A stretch of 64,000 bases of DNA from Apis mellifera (taxonomy: Eukaryota; Arthropoda; Insecta; Hymenoptera; Apidae). A program made the position numbers and the translations under genes. Under the pieces are notes generated by a model. That model made no database searches. It had not been told where the DNA came from and was given only the letters and a program-made list of their open reading frames with translations. Within the stretch, counting starts at the first letter, position 1. Every line of letters begins with the position of its first letter. The stretch lies in the NCBI RefSeq assembly GCF_003254395.2, contig NC_037638.1:21422202-21486201 (forward strand). The letters run 5' to 3'. Shown in pieces: positions 13,813 to 26,000 of the stretch.

Positions 13813-14028
13813 ATGGAGTTGGTGAAGAGCAACGCGATCGAGATCCTGTCCCGAAGAAGCGTGGTGATAAAGGACTACGATATCGGGAATGGGGAGGAGG
13901 AAGAAGGCGAGGAGGAGGAGGAGGAGGAGCGAGGTGGGGAGGAGGGAGATCGCACCTCTTTGAAGATCGATCTCTCGATGGCCGAGCAATTCTACTACGA
14001 GGTGATCTCGTCGTTCGAGCAGGAGGAG
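13813..14028 (+). CDS. Dys: Candidate first coding exon of short dystrophin isoform
   Basis: The exon has 72 codons, starting at an ATG with G at -3 and G at +4. An in-frame TAG lies upstream at 13711, with no other in-frame ATG between. Residues 26-45 are almost all Glu and Gly, encoded by a GAG/GGA triplet run. The rest has a helical look and ends S-S-F-E-Q-E-E. The donor GAG|GTATTG leaves phase 0, the phase needed by the spectrin-repeat exon at 40069. The frame stays open to 14397, but that tail looks like intron. I do not recognise the N-terminal sequence itself; its assignment to dystrophin is positional. Confidence 0.5.
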
Positions 14029-17000
14029 GTATTGCTCAAACATACATTCGCACACGCGAGCGTTGACACACCTTTAATGCATCATTCCATTCTGATTGCT
14101 AATCTGACGAGCTCTCTCTCGCTGCGCCCGGCCAGCTTTGGTATTCGCGTCGGCGTGTCTTCCCCCGTCGGGTTAAAACTGGCCCCCCTTCGAGTTGGCA
14201 ACTGTTTAAAGCCAAAACAGTTTCGGCAAATTCCTCTTTTGAGGAGGAAGAGCCTCGAGCTTCGCTTTGATGCCTCGGAACCCGAGATCGTTTCACGCCC
14301 CGATTTACCATTTGTTCCATTTCTCCACGATGACGTGGCGCCTCTCTCTGGTTTCAACCATCGATTAAAAGTTAAGTTTGTTTCGAAGTATAGATGATGA
14401 TGATGATGAGCATCGGGATGAAAAAGTAAGTAAGTTTTGCAAGTAAGTGAGCGAGTGATTATTTCGATAAATCGTAACGGGAATCGTTTGTATTTTCTCG
14501 GACGGCATAAATGGAGAGATTGAAAAATTTCAAACAATTCGTCGGAGCAACGGAACGATCGTCCGTTTACGCAGCGAGAATGAAATTAATGTAAGGGAAA
14601 CGGGTGTAACTTCGCGATGAATAAATTTGCCTTGTCGAGCCAAACTTTTTTTCTTCCTCGGGAGAACTGTCGACAACACCTCGAAGAGGCGTCGGTTTAA
14701 CATCGACTTGACGATAAGGATCGCTCAAAAATAGTGGTAGCCGGTTTAAATTAATCTAAAAATAGAGAAGCTAACTGGCACCAATTAAGAAGCATTGCTC
14801 GCGGTAGAAGTATCGTTTCAATTAACTCTAAAGCTTCGTGTCTCTTTCGATCGAGAGAGAGAGAGAGGAAAAAAAGAGGAGGATGAAAAGGAATAAAAGC
14901 ACGCCTCTGTTTCGCGGGGAAGGAATATTTATAAAAACAATTTAAAACGAATTCGATCGTTAATTTTCACGCGGTATATACCCCCTCGAAATTCCCGGTG
15001 AAATACGCGATTGTTCGATTGTTCGTTTACTCGATGGTAGTTGGCCGTTTCGAGGGCTTTTATCTCCGATTAGCGATTCGTGGCTCGCAGTTTGCACCTC
15101 CTGCTATGTTCAGCGCTCGCTCGGTTCACGAGCCGTTGTCGGATGAGCGGCTAGATTTCAAGGCGAACCAGTTCCTTGATAAAAGGTCGTAATAAATAAT
15201 GTTAGCAGTAACAGCGACTGCTGTAAGGATTATCGCTTTAAATACTACAGTACACGAACGCCCACTAAATTGTTCAACTCTTTCTCTCTCTCTCTCTCTT
15301 TCACATTCTGTAGTATCAGCTGTAAAACATGATTCTAATTTGACTGGTTGAATTATTTATTGTCGCTTCCTCCCTTGATTGATAGATAGATAGATAGATA
15401 GTTAGATTCAATTCCAACGTGTTATTTCCACTTTCAAGATTATTGGGAGAAAAAGCTTCGTCAAAATTTATTCCTTCTTTTTTTTTGTTATTCGAACGAG
15501 AATTGAAAGGTAGAAATTCTGATTTATTCGTTTTCTTTTAGAGAGGAGGATTTGTCAATTCTATCTCGATTGTAATAAAATTTGGCCTTGCACTGTAGAA
15601 GATACGAGTGGAGGTGATCTTAATTATTGGCGACGACGGACGAAAAGCTTAAAATGTAAGCGTGGCATTGGACACGGTGGGACGTGTCGGTACGCGTGGA
15701 ATGTGCAAGGCGACACACAGCCTATTCCCTCGGTTCGGTGCCATTACCATGTGTCGACTTTCGTTGAACGGTCGGACGGAATAGTTGTTACGTCGATGAT
15801 TCGTGTGTCACGCCCATCCTCCAACTCTCGTCCGGATTAAAGGCACGAAAAACTTGCTCGAGTTACTCGTGAGACGACCAATGAAAAAAGAAAATATCGG
15901 GGAGGAAAAAAGAGAGATTGTATCGAAAGTTAACCGGTGTAATTGGCCCGACAGTTGGATCGATGAAAAGAGATACACGGGAAAAATGGAGAAGGCCGAT
16001 AACTGCCGAAATTCGCGTTACATCCAGAAACCAAATCCGAGAGGGGGTCGATCAAACCAATGCCAATCAATCGAACGATTTATCCTCGATCGATTCCCCT
16101 TTTCGAGTTTTCCCTCAACAGTTTTCAATTTACCTTTTCTCGCCGCAAAACCTCCTCTTTTATCTTATTCCCCTGTCCTGTCCGCGTTGTTGAAACGTTT
16201 CCTCGAGTCGCCCCTTCTCAATCACCGTCAAACCGACCATTAATCCGACCAAAAACACGACCAAGTACAGCAAGCAGGGTTCCTCCAGCGAGCAAAAAGG
16301 GAGTCGCGGCCTCGTGCATATCATCGTCCTTGCGAACCGTGTGAATCACTCCAGCCAACCTGGCTGCGCAACATTGGAGAAAAGCCGCCATTCGGGTAAA
16401 CATCCGTGAACTTAATGCAAGACGTTAGGCCAACGTACGTACGTTGGTGGTTGGTGCGGTGCATATCCGTGTTTTGTATGCATAAGTCGACCTGTCTCTC
16501 CCTCCTCTCTTTCTCTTTCTCTATCTCTATGCTCCATTCTGTAGGATCGTCGCAGAGGTCAGAGGCAGAGCAATCCTCTCCCCTCAGCCTTTGCACCGAT
16601 GCGGATGCAGGGACAACAGATTCTCCTCGAGGCATTTCCCCGGGACAAGCGTTGCCGCTGGGAATGCAATTTAACGTCGTAATTGTCCGCGGATAATTGT
16701 AATAATTAGTACCTTGTCGTTCTCCCGACCCTCCTTCACTTCTCGCCTCCGCCACTGCAACACGGCTGTTAATCATCCCGGTGATCCTCTTTACAATCTC
16801 CTTCTTCCTTTTTCGTTTTCTTATTTCTTCCAACTGTGAGCAGGAGGGACGTAAGTCGCGTTCGAATCGGTTCCAGATATAATCTTGGAAATGTCGTGCC
16901 AGAGGATGACGTTTCGTTGTAGAATGATGTTAGAGAGAAGATTTTGGAAGATTTTTCTCCGGACTTAGCTGATGGACAGCGCGAACGATCTTTCGAAGAA

Positions 17001-20000
17001 TCTTGGTTTGGAAGAGCACGCGTTGCATTTCGTTTTTTTTCTTCTTCCTTCTTACTTTCATCGATTCCCATTCCGAGATAAATCATGGCAATTTTGGAAT
17101 TAATCGTGATATAAATAATTCCATTGTATCGTTCATCAACGCGACGATTCAACGTGGACTCAAAGACGAACATTGTTCTGTTCGAGGAACGAGTGGTTAC
17201 GTTAACTCTGGCGAAGAAAAACCGTTGTTCGAGCGTCTCTGTCCGCAATAATAAGCGCGAGGGCGTGCGTTATCGCGTCTCGCGGGAGACTTTACGTGGA
17301 TATTTCATCGCGTGGACGGGGTGAAAATTTCGCGTTGATTCAACGTTAATATTTCAACGTGGTGGACAAGCGTTCGGAATCGAGGGCCGCCGAAAACCGA
17401 GGGCGGAGAAAAGCGGCGATGAGTCGACGATAAATTACCCGTGGATAATTACCGAACGAACGTCCGGAACAGCGGCCGATCGTATTCGTCGGCCCGACGT
17501 CGATTGCTCTTTCACGATAACACGCGAAATCGTTATCGATGCAGGTTTTAAACGATCCCCTGGCGTGGAAGTTAATGATGACGGCTAGTTGGGGAACGGC
17601 GTTGAAGAGAGCAGAGATTTCGATTTGAGCCCGATTAACCATCGATTTTCATCCGCTTGTTGCTCTAATATCCCTTTTTTTACAAGATTGATGTTGCCGA
17701 CGAACAGTTTTTCGAGGGAAAATTTTATTTACGAATTGCGATTGTGTGGAAATTCGAATTCGTCGAAGGAGAGTTTTTCGTTAAGAGATTGGAAAAGAAA
17801 GTGTGGCTGGCTGAGTGTAATACGAACGTGTCTTGATCGAGAGAGTTTCAAAGAAAGGGTACAATTTATATCTGATGTAGATAAAAGTAAAATATTATTG
17901 GATAAATAATATGATGAAAATTTGTCTCAAGATATCGATAAAGAATGGATGTATCGAAGGGACGTCAATTATTCTCGTCGTGTTTCTCACAAAAAGGAAA
18001 TTTGTATGAAATATGCGTTCACAAATACACGCGAATATTTGCGAACATTTACATGTTGAAATATTGGACAAGTATCTCCGCGAAACAAATTGCTCGCGAG
18101 CAAAAACGGATTCGTCGTCGATCCGTAGAATATACATAGTCATTTGTTTCCACCGAGCGCGCACAAATGCGAACGAATAGCGAATTTTCTTTGATGTACC
18201 GACATCGCCCCGAACGCTATCATTCCCGATGATACTGTCCATGCGCTTCTATTAGAAAAATTTATTCGAAAGGATATTCGCTTCCATTAATAACAAAACA
18301 AAAAAGCGCAAAATTCTGCAAGAATTAATCCATTCGCAGATTTTCTTTCGTGTAATAAAAATTCGAGATCGAACTTTGAAAGAATGGAAGGAAAAATTAG
18401 AAAGATATCTTGAAATTTTATCAAGGAAGATGAAGCTTAATAATAAAAAAAATATAATGTATCCATAGATCTAAATATTTCATTCGGAAAGCGAGCATCG
18501 ATAATCGAACTCTCTGCGGAAAGATTGAGACGCAAAGATCAAGAGACGAAAATAAATCAGGAGATTGCGAACGCACGCGAAATAGAAGACAATCGTTTTA
18601 CACGAGGGAATATTACGCGTGCAAAGTGTACCATCACTGTAAATCATCTCCCCGTAGCCAAAGAGGCTGTGGCTGATGTTCGATCTCCAAAGGCCACAAC
18701 TCATCCATATCGGTCCTTGGGGGCGTAAATTATCGCGCGTGGCTGGTAGCACACGCCTTTTTTACGCGTGCAAACGAAGGAACCGTGGGCTCCACGTAAA
18801 AGGACACCTTTTTCCCTTCTCCCTTAACATTAGAATTAATTGGAATAATAAGAACAGCGACGAGAATATCCTGCTCTTAAGATCAGTCAGCTCTCTCTCT
18901 CTCTCTAGATATATATATCATCCATCGGTCCTTTTTCAACCCTGATGTTACGGGATGTTAGTGCATCAGCTCTTGTAATCAGAATAACGAGGACCTCCGC
19001 GGTAATTAGACGATGGATTTTCTCGTGTACGTACGTTCGTGCCCACCCACCTTTGGTCCACTCTCGAGCGAAAATCGATCGTGCAGAAGGGGTTGGGAGG
19101 GAAGGGAGGCTTGCTTTTGATATCGTGAGATTTTTTCTACCCTTCTCGAGGACCTTTAAACGCGTTACACGCGAAATAAATTTGGATTAAAGCGGAGAAC
19201 GTCGTCCAAAGCTTGGGATCTTTAAGAGGATCTCTTTTTGCCTTCGCGTGCGTGTGTGTGTATAATGCGTGTTTCGAGTGTGTGAACGATGGAGAAAATT
19301 TGGCTGAGGTATTTTCTATGTAATTCGTAGAGAATGTCCCTACTTTTTGGAGTAAATAGAGCGCAACTGCGTGCCGTGGAACTGGTTCCGTTACGAAAGT
19401 GCCAATTGATAGGTGGTAATTTATGAACGTTTCACACGAGCCATTATTCGAGCTCGATACTCTAATTCGATTAAATTATGTATTCACAGGCTGCTGCGAG
19501 TCGTGAATTATACTTTTTTTTTTTTCTTTTTTAACATCTCTCCGTGCAATTCGTTACGCGTACGTGATTTATTGTAACTTCTTCTAAAGTAAATTTTTTT
19601 TTTAATTATAGCAGACAAATGCTGTAACTTACTTTTTTTGAAAAATGCACATGCATGTACAATATACAAAGTAAAAGTAAAACAAACATATCTCGAATAT
19701 CTCGCAATCGTGATCATCATTGCATGATGATGGAAAAACGACAATTTGAAAAATGAAGATATATAATTCTTAGCACGAAGAATTGGTCAGCATTATCATA
19801 GAATCTCTTTCTCGCCATTCTAAATTTAAAATTTTACATCGAACCACTTTTGAAACGAGGTGCATCCCACCATTTTCGCGTGAAATCGGGCGTGAATTAA
19901 TCTCTCCTCGCTCGAGCACGCCTCGAAAAAGGGAGCCTCGCGAAGCCAGCAACAAAATTCAGACGTTATTCACAGTTTGGACGATAGTCAGAGCAACAGC

Positions 20001-23000
20001 TGGGAGACGACTCGAAATGGAAGAGGCGCGGAGGGAGGGAACGGGAGCGGTGCATCGAATCGTAATTGTTCCCTTCGCCATTTTAATGATCCGAAACGAG
20101 GGGGAGGGAAGCGAGGAGTCGCGATTACCGTCGATGCATTTACCTTTTCGAGCACTCGCTCGTAAACAATGAATAATTTATCCGATGGACCGTTCGATGC
20201 GCCCTCGCGCTTTTTGTCCAACCCTCGACAATTCCGCGCCGGCGAAACACACGGAAGCGAGGACGAGCCCTCCAAGTCCTCGCAATTGCCCGGATTAAAT
20301 GCCTCGCGGCCATTGTTGCAGCAGAGAGCATCGTCGACGTTAACATAATTCCTGGAAAATGGCGCTCGTTCGAAAGGAAAATCGAGTGTTTGGAAAGAGT
20401 CCGAGCTCGAAAGGTTTCTCTTCTCGATGCTTGACAAGCGGGTGAATTTGTCTCGAAATCTTTCCCTTTTCGTTGAACTTTAGTTTTCGTTAACTTCTTT
20501 AACGGGTTTCCGATCGAAATCGAAAGAAATTCGGAATTATTTTTCCCCCTTTTTTTATTTATTTCGTAAGGGATTTCGAAAAAGAAGTCGTCTGGCGACG
20601 ACTTACATTTATCGCTCACAAAATGTTTATTAAGCCCTCTCGTTTCGCTAATCGCAAGTCGTAAAACAACGCAAAAGTATTTAAAAGCGAAGAAGCAGGA
20701 ATTTAAAGTGCAACGGGAATTCTTTCGTAATCCCGTTATTAATCCCGCCTAATCCTATTACAATATTTTATACAATCCCTCTTTGCCATCTCCATATCCT
20801 ATAAATTTCTCTTCGTACCTTATCCCTCTTCCTAACTTGATTCTCGACGAGGGGGGAAAAAAAGAAACAATAATTCCACTTTAACTCACGAAACGATGCT
20901 CATCATTCTCGTATATAAAATATCAAACTCTTACATCCTCCTTCGTTTCACGAATCTCACCCCCACTCTTCTCCACTCTGTTGAAAAATCTTCTTAAAAG
21001 GGAGAGACCCTCGCCTCGATGTTCGTAAAGCTCGTTGCCGCTTGTTATTACTCCTGTTAGAAAATAGGGAAGGATAAAATGGAGGGAATGTTTCAATATC
21101 TCGAAATGCGAAAATGTTACGCGTTTTATTACCACGGGATCTCCGGTTAAGTGCTAAAATATTGCGAATATTTTCCCCCCCTCCCTATCCGGCAAAATAT
21201 CAGCATTGTCGAGGCGCGACGCAGAAGTGCAACGACCCCGCGCGGGTTCAAGCTTTGAAACCTGTTAGAACGCTTTGGTAAGCGTGAAATACGCGTATCG
21301 ACGGTTGTCGCGCTCGTAAACACCCGTGCCGCATTGCGCTTAATTCGCGGCCGCGGCTGTCATCGTTGGAGGATTGGTGGTCGCGCAGCTTTCGACTTAG
21401 GGTCCCACGCGTGAAAACGCATGGCGGCAATCGTATATCGTTTCGTCGATCGCGTCATCAAATTTAACGTTACGACTGTCCGAAGGATATTTTCTCTTTC
21501 TCTCTGAAAGTGAATCGCGTTTACGCATCGGTGACCATGAAATTGAATACGAGAAAGAGTTTTCCATCTTATCTCTTTTTCAAGTAGAAGTATTAATCTA
21601 GAAGTTTGTTTCTTCTGAATTGACAGAAATCAATATCTGCTTTTTTTAATTATTATAAGGTGAGATCTCGAATCCGTTATGAATGAGATACATCGTTTTT
21701 AAAATGTATTGGAATAGTTGTTGGGAGGATGGAAGGATCTCGTTGGCCAGAGATTCTAAACTCTTCAAGTATTTCAGGCATTGACGTTCTCGGTTATTTT
21801 TAGGGATCGATGAATATTCTTTTATAAGTTATATCTTTGACCGTGAACGGTGTAGTTCTGTAGGATGGTATAAAATTGTTATTCTCGGACGTTAAATGAG
21901 AACGCGTGCGGTTTGTGGTTATCGAAGGGGTGGCGCGGTAGATGGTTCTTGTTAGTGTTACCGTCCGTTTTTTCTTTTCGTGGAAAAAATCAATCGGAGG
22001 AGAGGAATTATTGTAGAAAATTTCTGAAATTTGAAAGAAATCGAAAGACGATCGAATAATAAATGATATCTCGCTTCTAATTATCTCGTTTCGCGTTTAA
22101 ATGGGTAGCAGTTGGTCGGATCTATTCCGAGTTGGAATGATTAATTATCATCATGACGCGTTATATCACACATTCTTTCTAAAGCGGCGGCGGTTACACG
22201 GTGGTTAAGTGGTACACGGATGGACAATCGTGTTAGCAGTCTCCGATTTCAAAAGTCCTTCCAACTAGTGTTACACGAGAGAGCGAAGCAGTTTGTTCCA
22301 GATTTATACCGCAAAAATGCTGGCGAGCATATTTTTATAGGCGAAGTGGAGCAACGAGTGTTGTCGCGTCGCGTTCTAAATATTTATTTCGACTCGTACT
22401 TTTTCAATTTCCTTTTCGCAATATTTTCGCAACAATCTCGAATTCGTCTAACACCAGCGAATATATTCGAAACGTATACGCGAAATTTCCTGCGTTCCCG
22501 ATTTCTGTCGTTCGATAAACGTAATTTAATATCATTCCAAGAATTTTTTTCGAAATTGATTAACCTCGGATCGGAGGATAATTGATTAAAACAATAAATC
22601 GTATTCGTCAAATTTTAAATTGAGAATAAACGAAGAAATATTGTATATTATATTTCATAATTATTCACTTTTCAAGATGATTTTCGGAAAATTTTATACC
22701 CGCGACTATACACTCTCAAAATTAGATCTTAATCTGTAACATCAATAAAAATTCAAATTCAAAATAGAATCGTCACTCTTATTGCATAACTTCGATTCTT
22801 TCTATCAATCGACTTACTCGTTGACAAAATTAACAAATTTCTTTTTATCACGATATACGTAAACCCAAATCTCTCCAGCATAGATTAAAATTACAAAATC
22901 ATCCCTCGATTAATCCTCGTCGAGACAATTGTAACAAAATCTCGCAAAAGCTCAACGCGGAATAAATACTTTTTCGCGCTCTCCAAAATTTGCTCGACTC

Positions 23001-26000
23001 CGAGCGTGGAACAAAAGGAGCGACAAGCCGCGAATCCTCGATTTAGACGCCTCCGTTAATCGCGCTCATCCAAGAGGAAGCGGAGGAGAAAAGAAGAGGA
23101 GGCGGCGAGAGAAGAGAGAAGATCAGTCGTTCCTGGACTCTCTCTCTCGGTTGTTCGACGGGGAAGGATGGATGTCAGGGAGGAAGGGGAATTTTAATGG
23201 GGCAACGGGTCTCTCCGCTCAATGGGAAAATTGTAGCGGAAGTCTCGGTGGAGCGAGAGGGGTTAAAGGCCCATTAAGTACGCCGCAATCCCGTCGTCCT
23301 GCGTGTTACGCCGCCAGCCGGGAAAAAGGGGGCGTGTAAAACGCGTAAAAGTTGCGGACAAAAGTCGCGCAAATCGCGAAAAGTGGTTTTTTCTCTTTTC
23401 TTTTACCGAGCTCCGGGGGAGCTATCCCTTTTCCATTAACCGCGTTCTTTCCGTGTTGATTTTCCAGCCTCCGTTGCCACCGGTTTTCTTAACCGCTTTT
23501 CCGCTCTCTACGAATGCTTTCTACCCTTCCCGTGTTCCGTTCGAACGGCCAATTCGAAATCTCGAGTCGCCATGTTGCTCGGCGAGGAGTAATTGATTTC
23601 AAAATTGTTGTTGGATGAAGAGAAGAACACGTCTTCTTTTTTATAATAATTTATATAAAATTGGCTAAGTTGACGATTATTCTTATTCTTCTAAAAAATA
23701 TATAAATAGGAATATATTAGAAAACGATATGCGCTCATTTTCGTTCCTTTTTCGAATTTTCTAGAATTTGGAATCTAATATATTGGATGGCAGTACACGG
23801 ATACTTTGAACAGATTTTTATTTCGAACGAATTTTTTACCTTACCGCGATAAAGGTTAGCCTAATTTTTTTCCCGCGAGGGGGGAGGAAAAGTAGAGGGA
23901 AGGTAGAAAAAGTTAAGCGGAACTCGGGTAAGAGAGGAGAGAGAGAGAGAGAGAGAAGGGAAAGTTTGATGAATCGGGGCCAGTTAGACATGCACGTCGC
24001 TTTGTCAAAGTTACACGTACCTAACCCAGACCCGTTGCCCTTTTTCCCCGTGTACACCCCGTGTTCAAGTTGGACTTTTATGAAGTCTGCGTACGTACAC
24101 GAGGACACCCACACGCGTGCGAGAAGCACACATTTTTGCCCGGGCTGAATTCCTCGACGAGGTAAATAGCAGGGTCGCGAGCTTTGCGCCGAGGCGCTCG
24201 ACTCTCGTTTCCGACTCTCTGTGTTGGGCATAAAAAGAAAAGGGGCAGAGGAGGGAGGGGGGAAAGAAAAAAGAAGAAGAAAAAGAAGAGAGAGGGGGGA
24301 GGAAAGTTTCGAGTAGCGGCATGCACCGTGCAAATTAATATAACAGCAATTACGGTTTTTCATTTTCGCGAGTTTTTGTCGCCGGTTTTGTTTATATTAC
24401 GCCGGCAATTCGTGCAACGATAATCACGTTTCTTCGAGGGAATGTGAAAGAGAGAGAGAGAAAGAAAAAAAGGATTTTCACTTTTGGTGGCTCGGTTTTC
24501 AATCTCGGATTCGGATTTTCCGGTATTTGTATCAGGGATGGGAGAGGAAGGGAGCGAGAAAGGTCGACGGCCGCCTTGCGCGAATCGAATAAAAAGAGGG
24601 CGAGAGTGAAATTACGAGGGGGGCGTGGGAAACTCATTTGGGCCGAATCTTTAATTAAACGGCGCCGCATAGCGCCGTCAATTGTCACGCAACGCGACGA
24701 CCGTGCCCCGACCGTGTAAAATAATTTCTTCTCCTCGTTTTTTCCACCATTTTCCACCCGTTCCCCTCTTCCGTTTGTTTGCGGTTACGCGGCGGCTAAT
24801 CTCGCGAGAGAAGAGAAATTTTGCCAATTTTATTTTAAAAGCACGCCGTTTCCACCTAGCCAGCCGTGCAGAGCAGCCAGCTTTTCTTTTTATCTCTTTC
24901 GTCGCCGATAATATATTTTAAAGAAATGGAATAACGCAACAAGTAAAAGCGCAAAAGTGCACGAGAAGAGGAGGAAATGGAGGAATTCGAAAGCTACGAA
25001 TCGAGGAAAAAGAGTAAATTCCGTAATTAGCCCAGAAGCGATAAACGGTTTAAAAATCACGAGATAGCAGATTTATCGTCTCGATGGATTTTTCGCGTTC
25101 CACATCTCTGAGAGAGAGAGTTGTAACGAGGATTGTCTTATCGTTTCAACGATATTTCCAACATTTCGTCATTCGCCGATATGTAGATAACGGTGCTAAT
25201 AGCGCTTGAAATTAAAACAAATAAGGTATATACGAGATATCTTTGAATAAAGCGCGATAAATCGATATCGTAATTGAAGCGTTAGCTAGAATCGTAGAAA
25301 AGCAACGAAATGGAGGAAAAATAAAACGGCTCCGATCCCATCTTACCTCGTCCGCCGGCGGTTGAAAATATTCAATCGTCGTTAATTCTCGTCTTGGGAA
25401 GGGAGAATGAAACGATTTACACACAGTTTATCGAAGGAAATAGCCGGAAGAAGAACAAATTTTTCTTTTTCCATTCCCCCCCAATCAAAGGAACGAAGCT
25501 TTTTAATAATTGTTCGAACCATCTCCCTCTCCTTCATCTTATTCCCATCGAAGATAGATGGAGCTCGTTACCAATTTTCCACGTTATTTCACAATTCTGC
25601 AAAAATGGATTAACGATTAATCGACGCCGCGCGCAAGCTGTGGAACTTTCCGGCCGAGCGGAGGCCGCGCCGCACCACCGACAGGGAACCCGTTAGCCGT
25701 GAAATTAATTTGCCGTACGACACGAAGATTTTAATTACGTTTCGTAATGATCACATGCATTCTCCTCCCCAGCCTGCACGCACGCGCGCGCGCACACCAC
25801 GTCCAAGTAATTAACTCCCGCCCACGTTGAAAAGCACCGTAAAAGGCGCGCGGCCAACAACACAACACGTCCCTCCTCCGCGAGATTTCCTTTTTTTTAT
25901 ATCCCTCGCCGTTTTCCACCGCGGCGAGAGTGGACCGTGTCTCGCTCGCGAGTATTCGTTTTCTTTCCTCTTACGCGCGCTGTTCCACATCCATCTTGAC

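Noticed and set aside
13651..14055. A 134-codon minus-strand frame opposite the candidate dystrophin exon
   Set aside because: Leu/Ser runs are the complement of the GAG repeat and CT-rich DNA.
14029..14397. Extension of the short-isoform exon frame past the donor
   Set aside because: After GAG|GTATTG the frame loses its acidic helical character and looks like random intron. The phase match to 40069 favours splicing here.
16321..16833. A 170-codon minus-strand frame
   Set aside because: No recognisable motif, rich in Arg, Glu and Ser, no splice context, and overlaps other spurious frames.
22220..22585. A 121-codon frame starting with a fair ATG
   Set aside because: No family recognised, no convincing donor in phase, and an AT-rich second half typical of intron.
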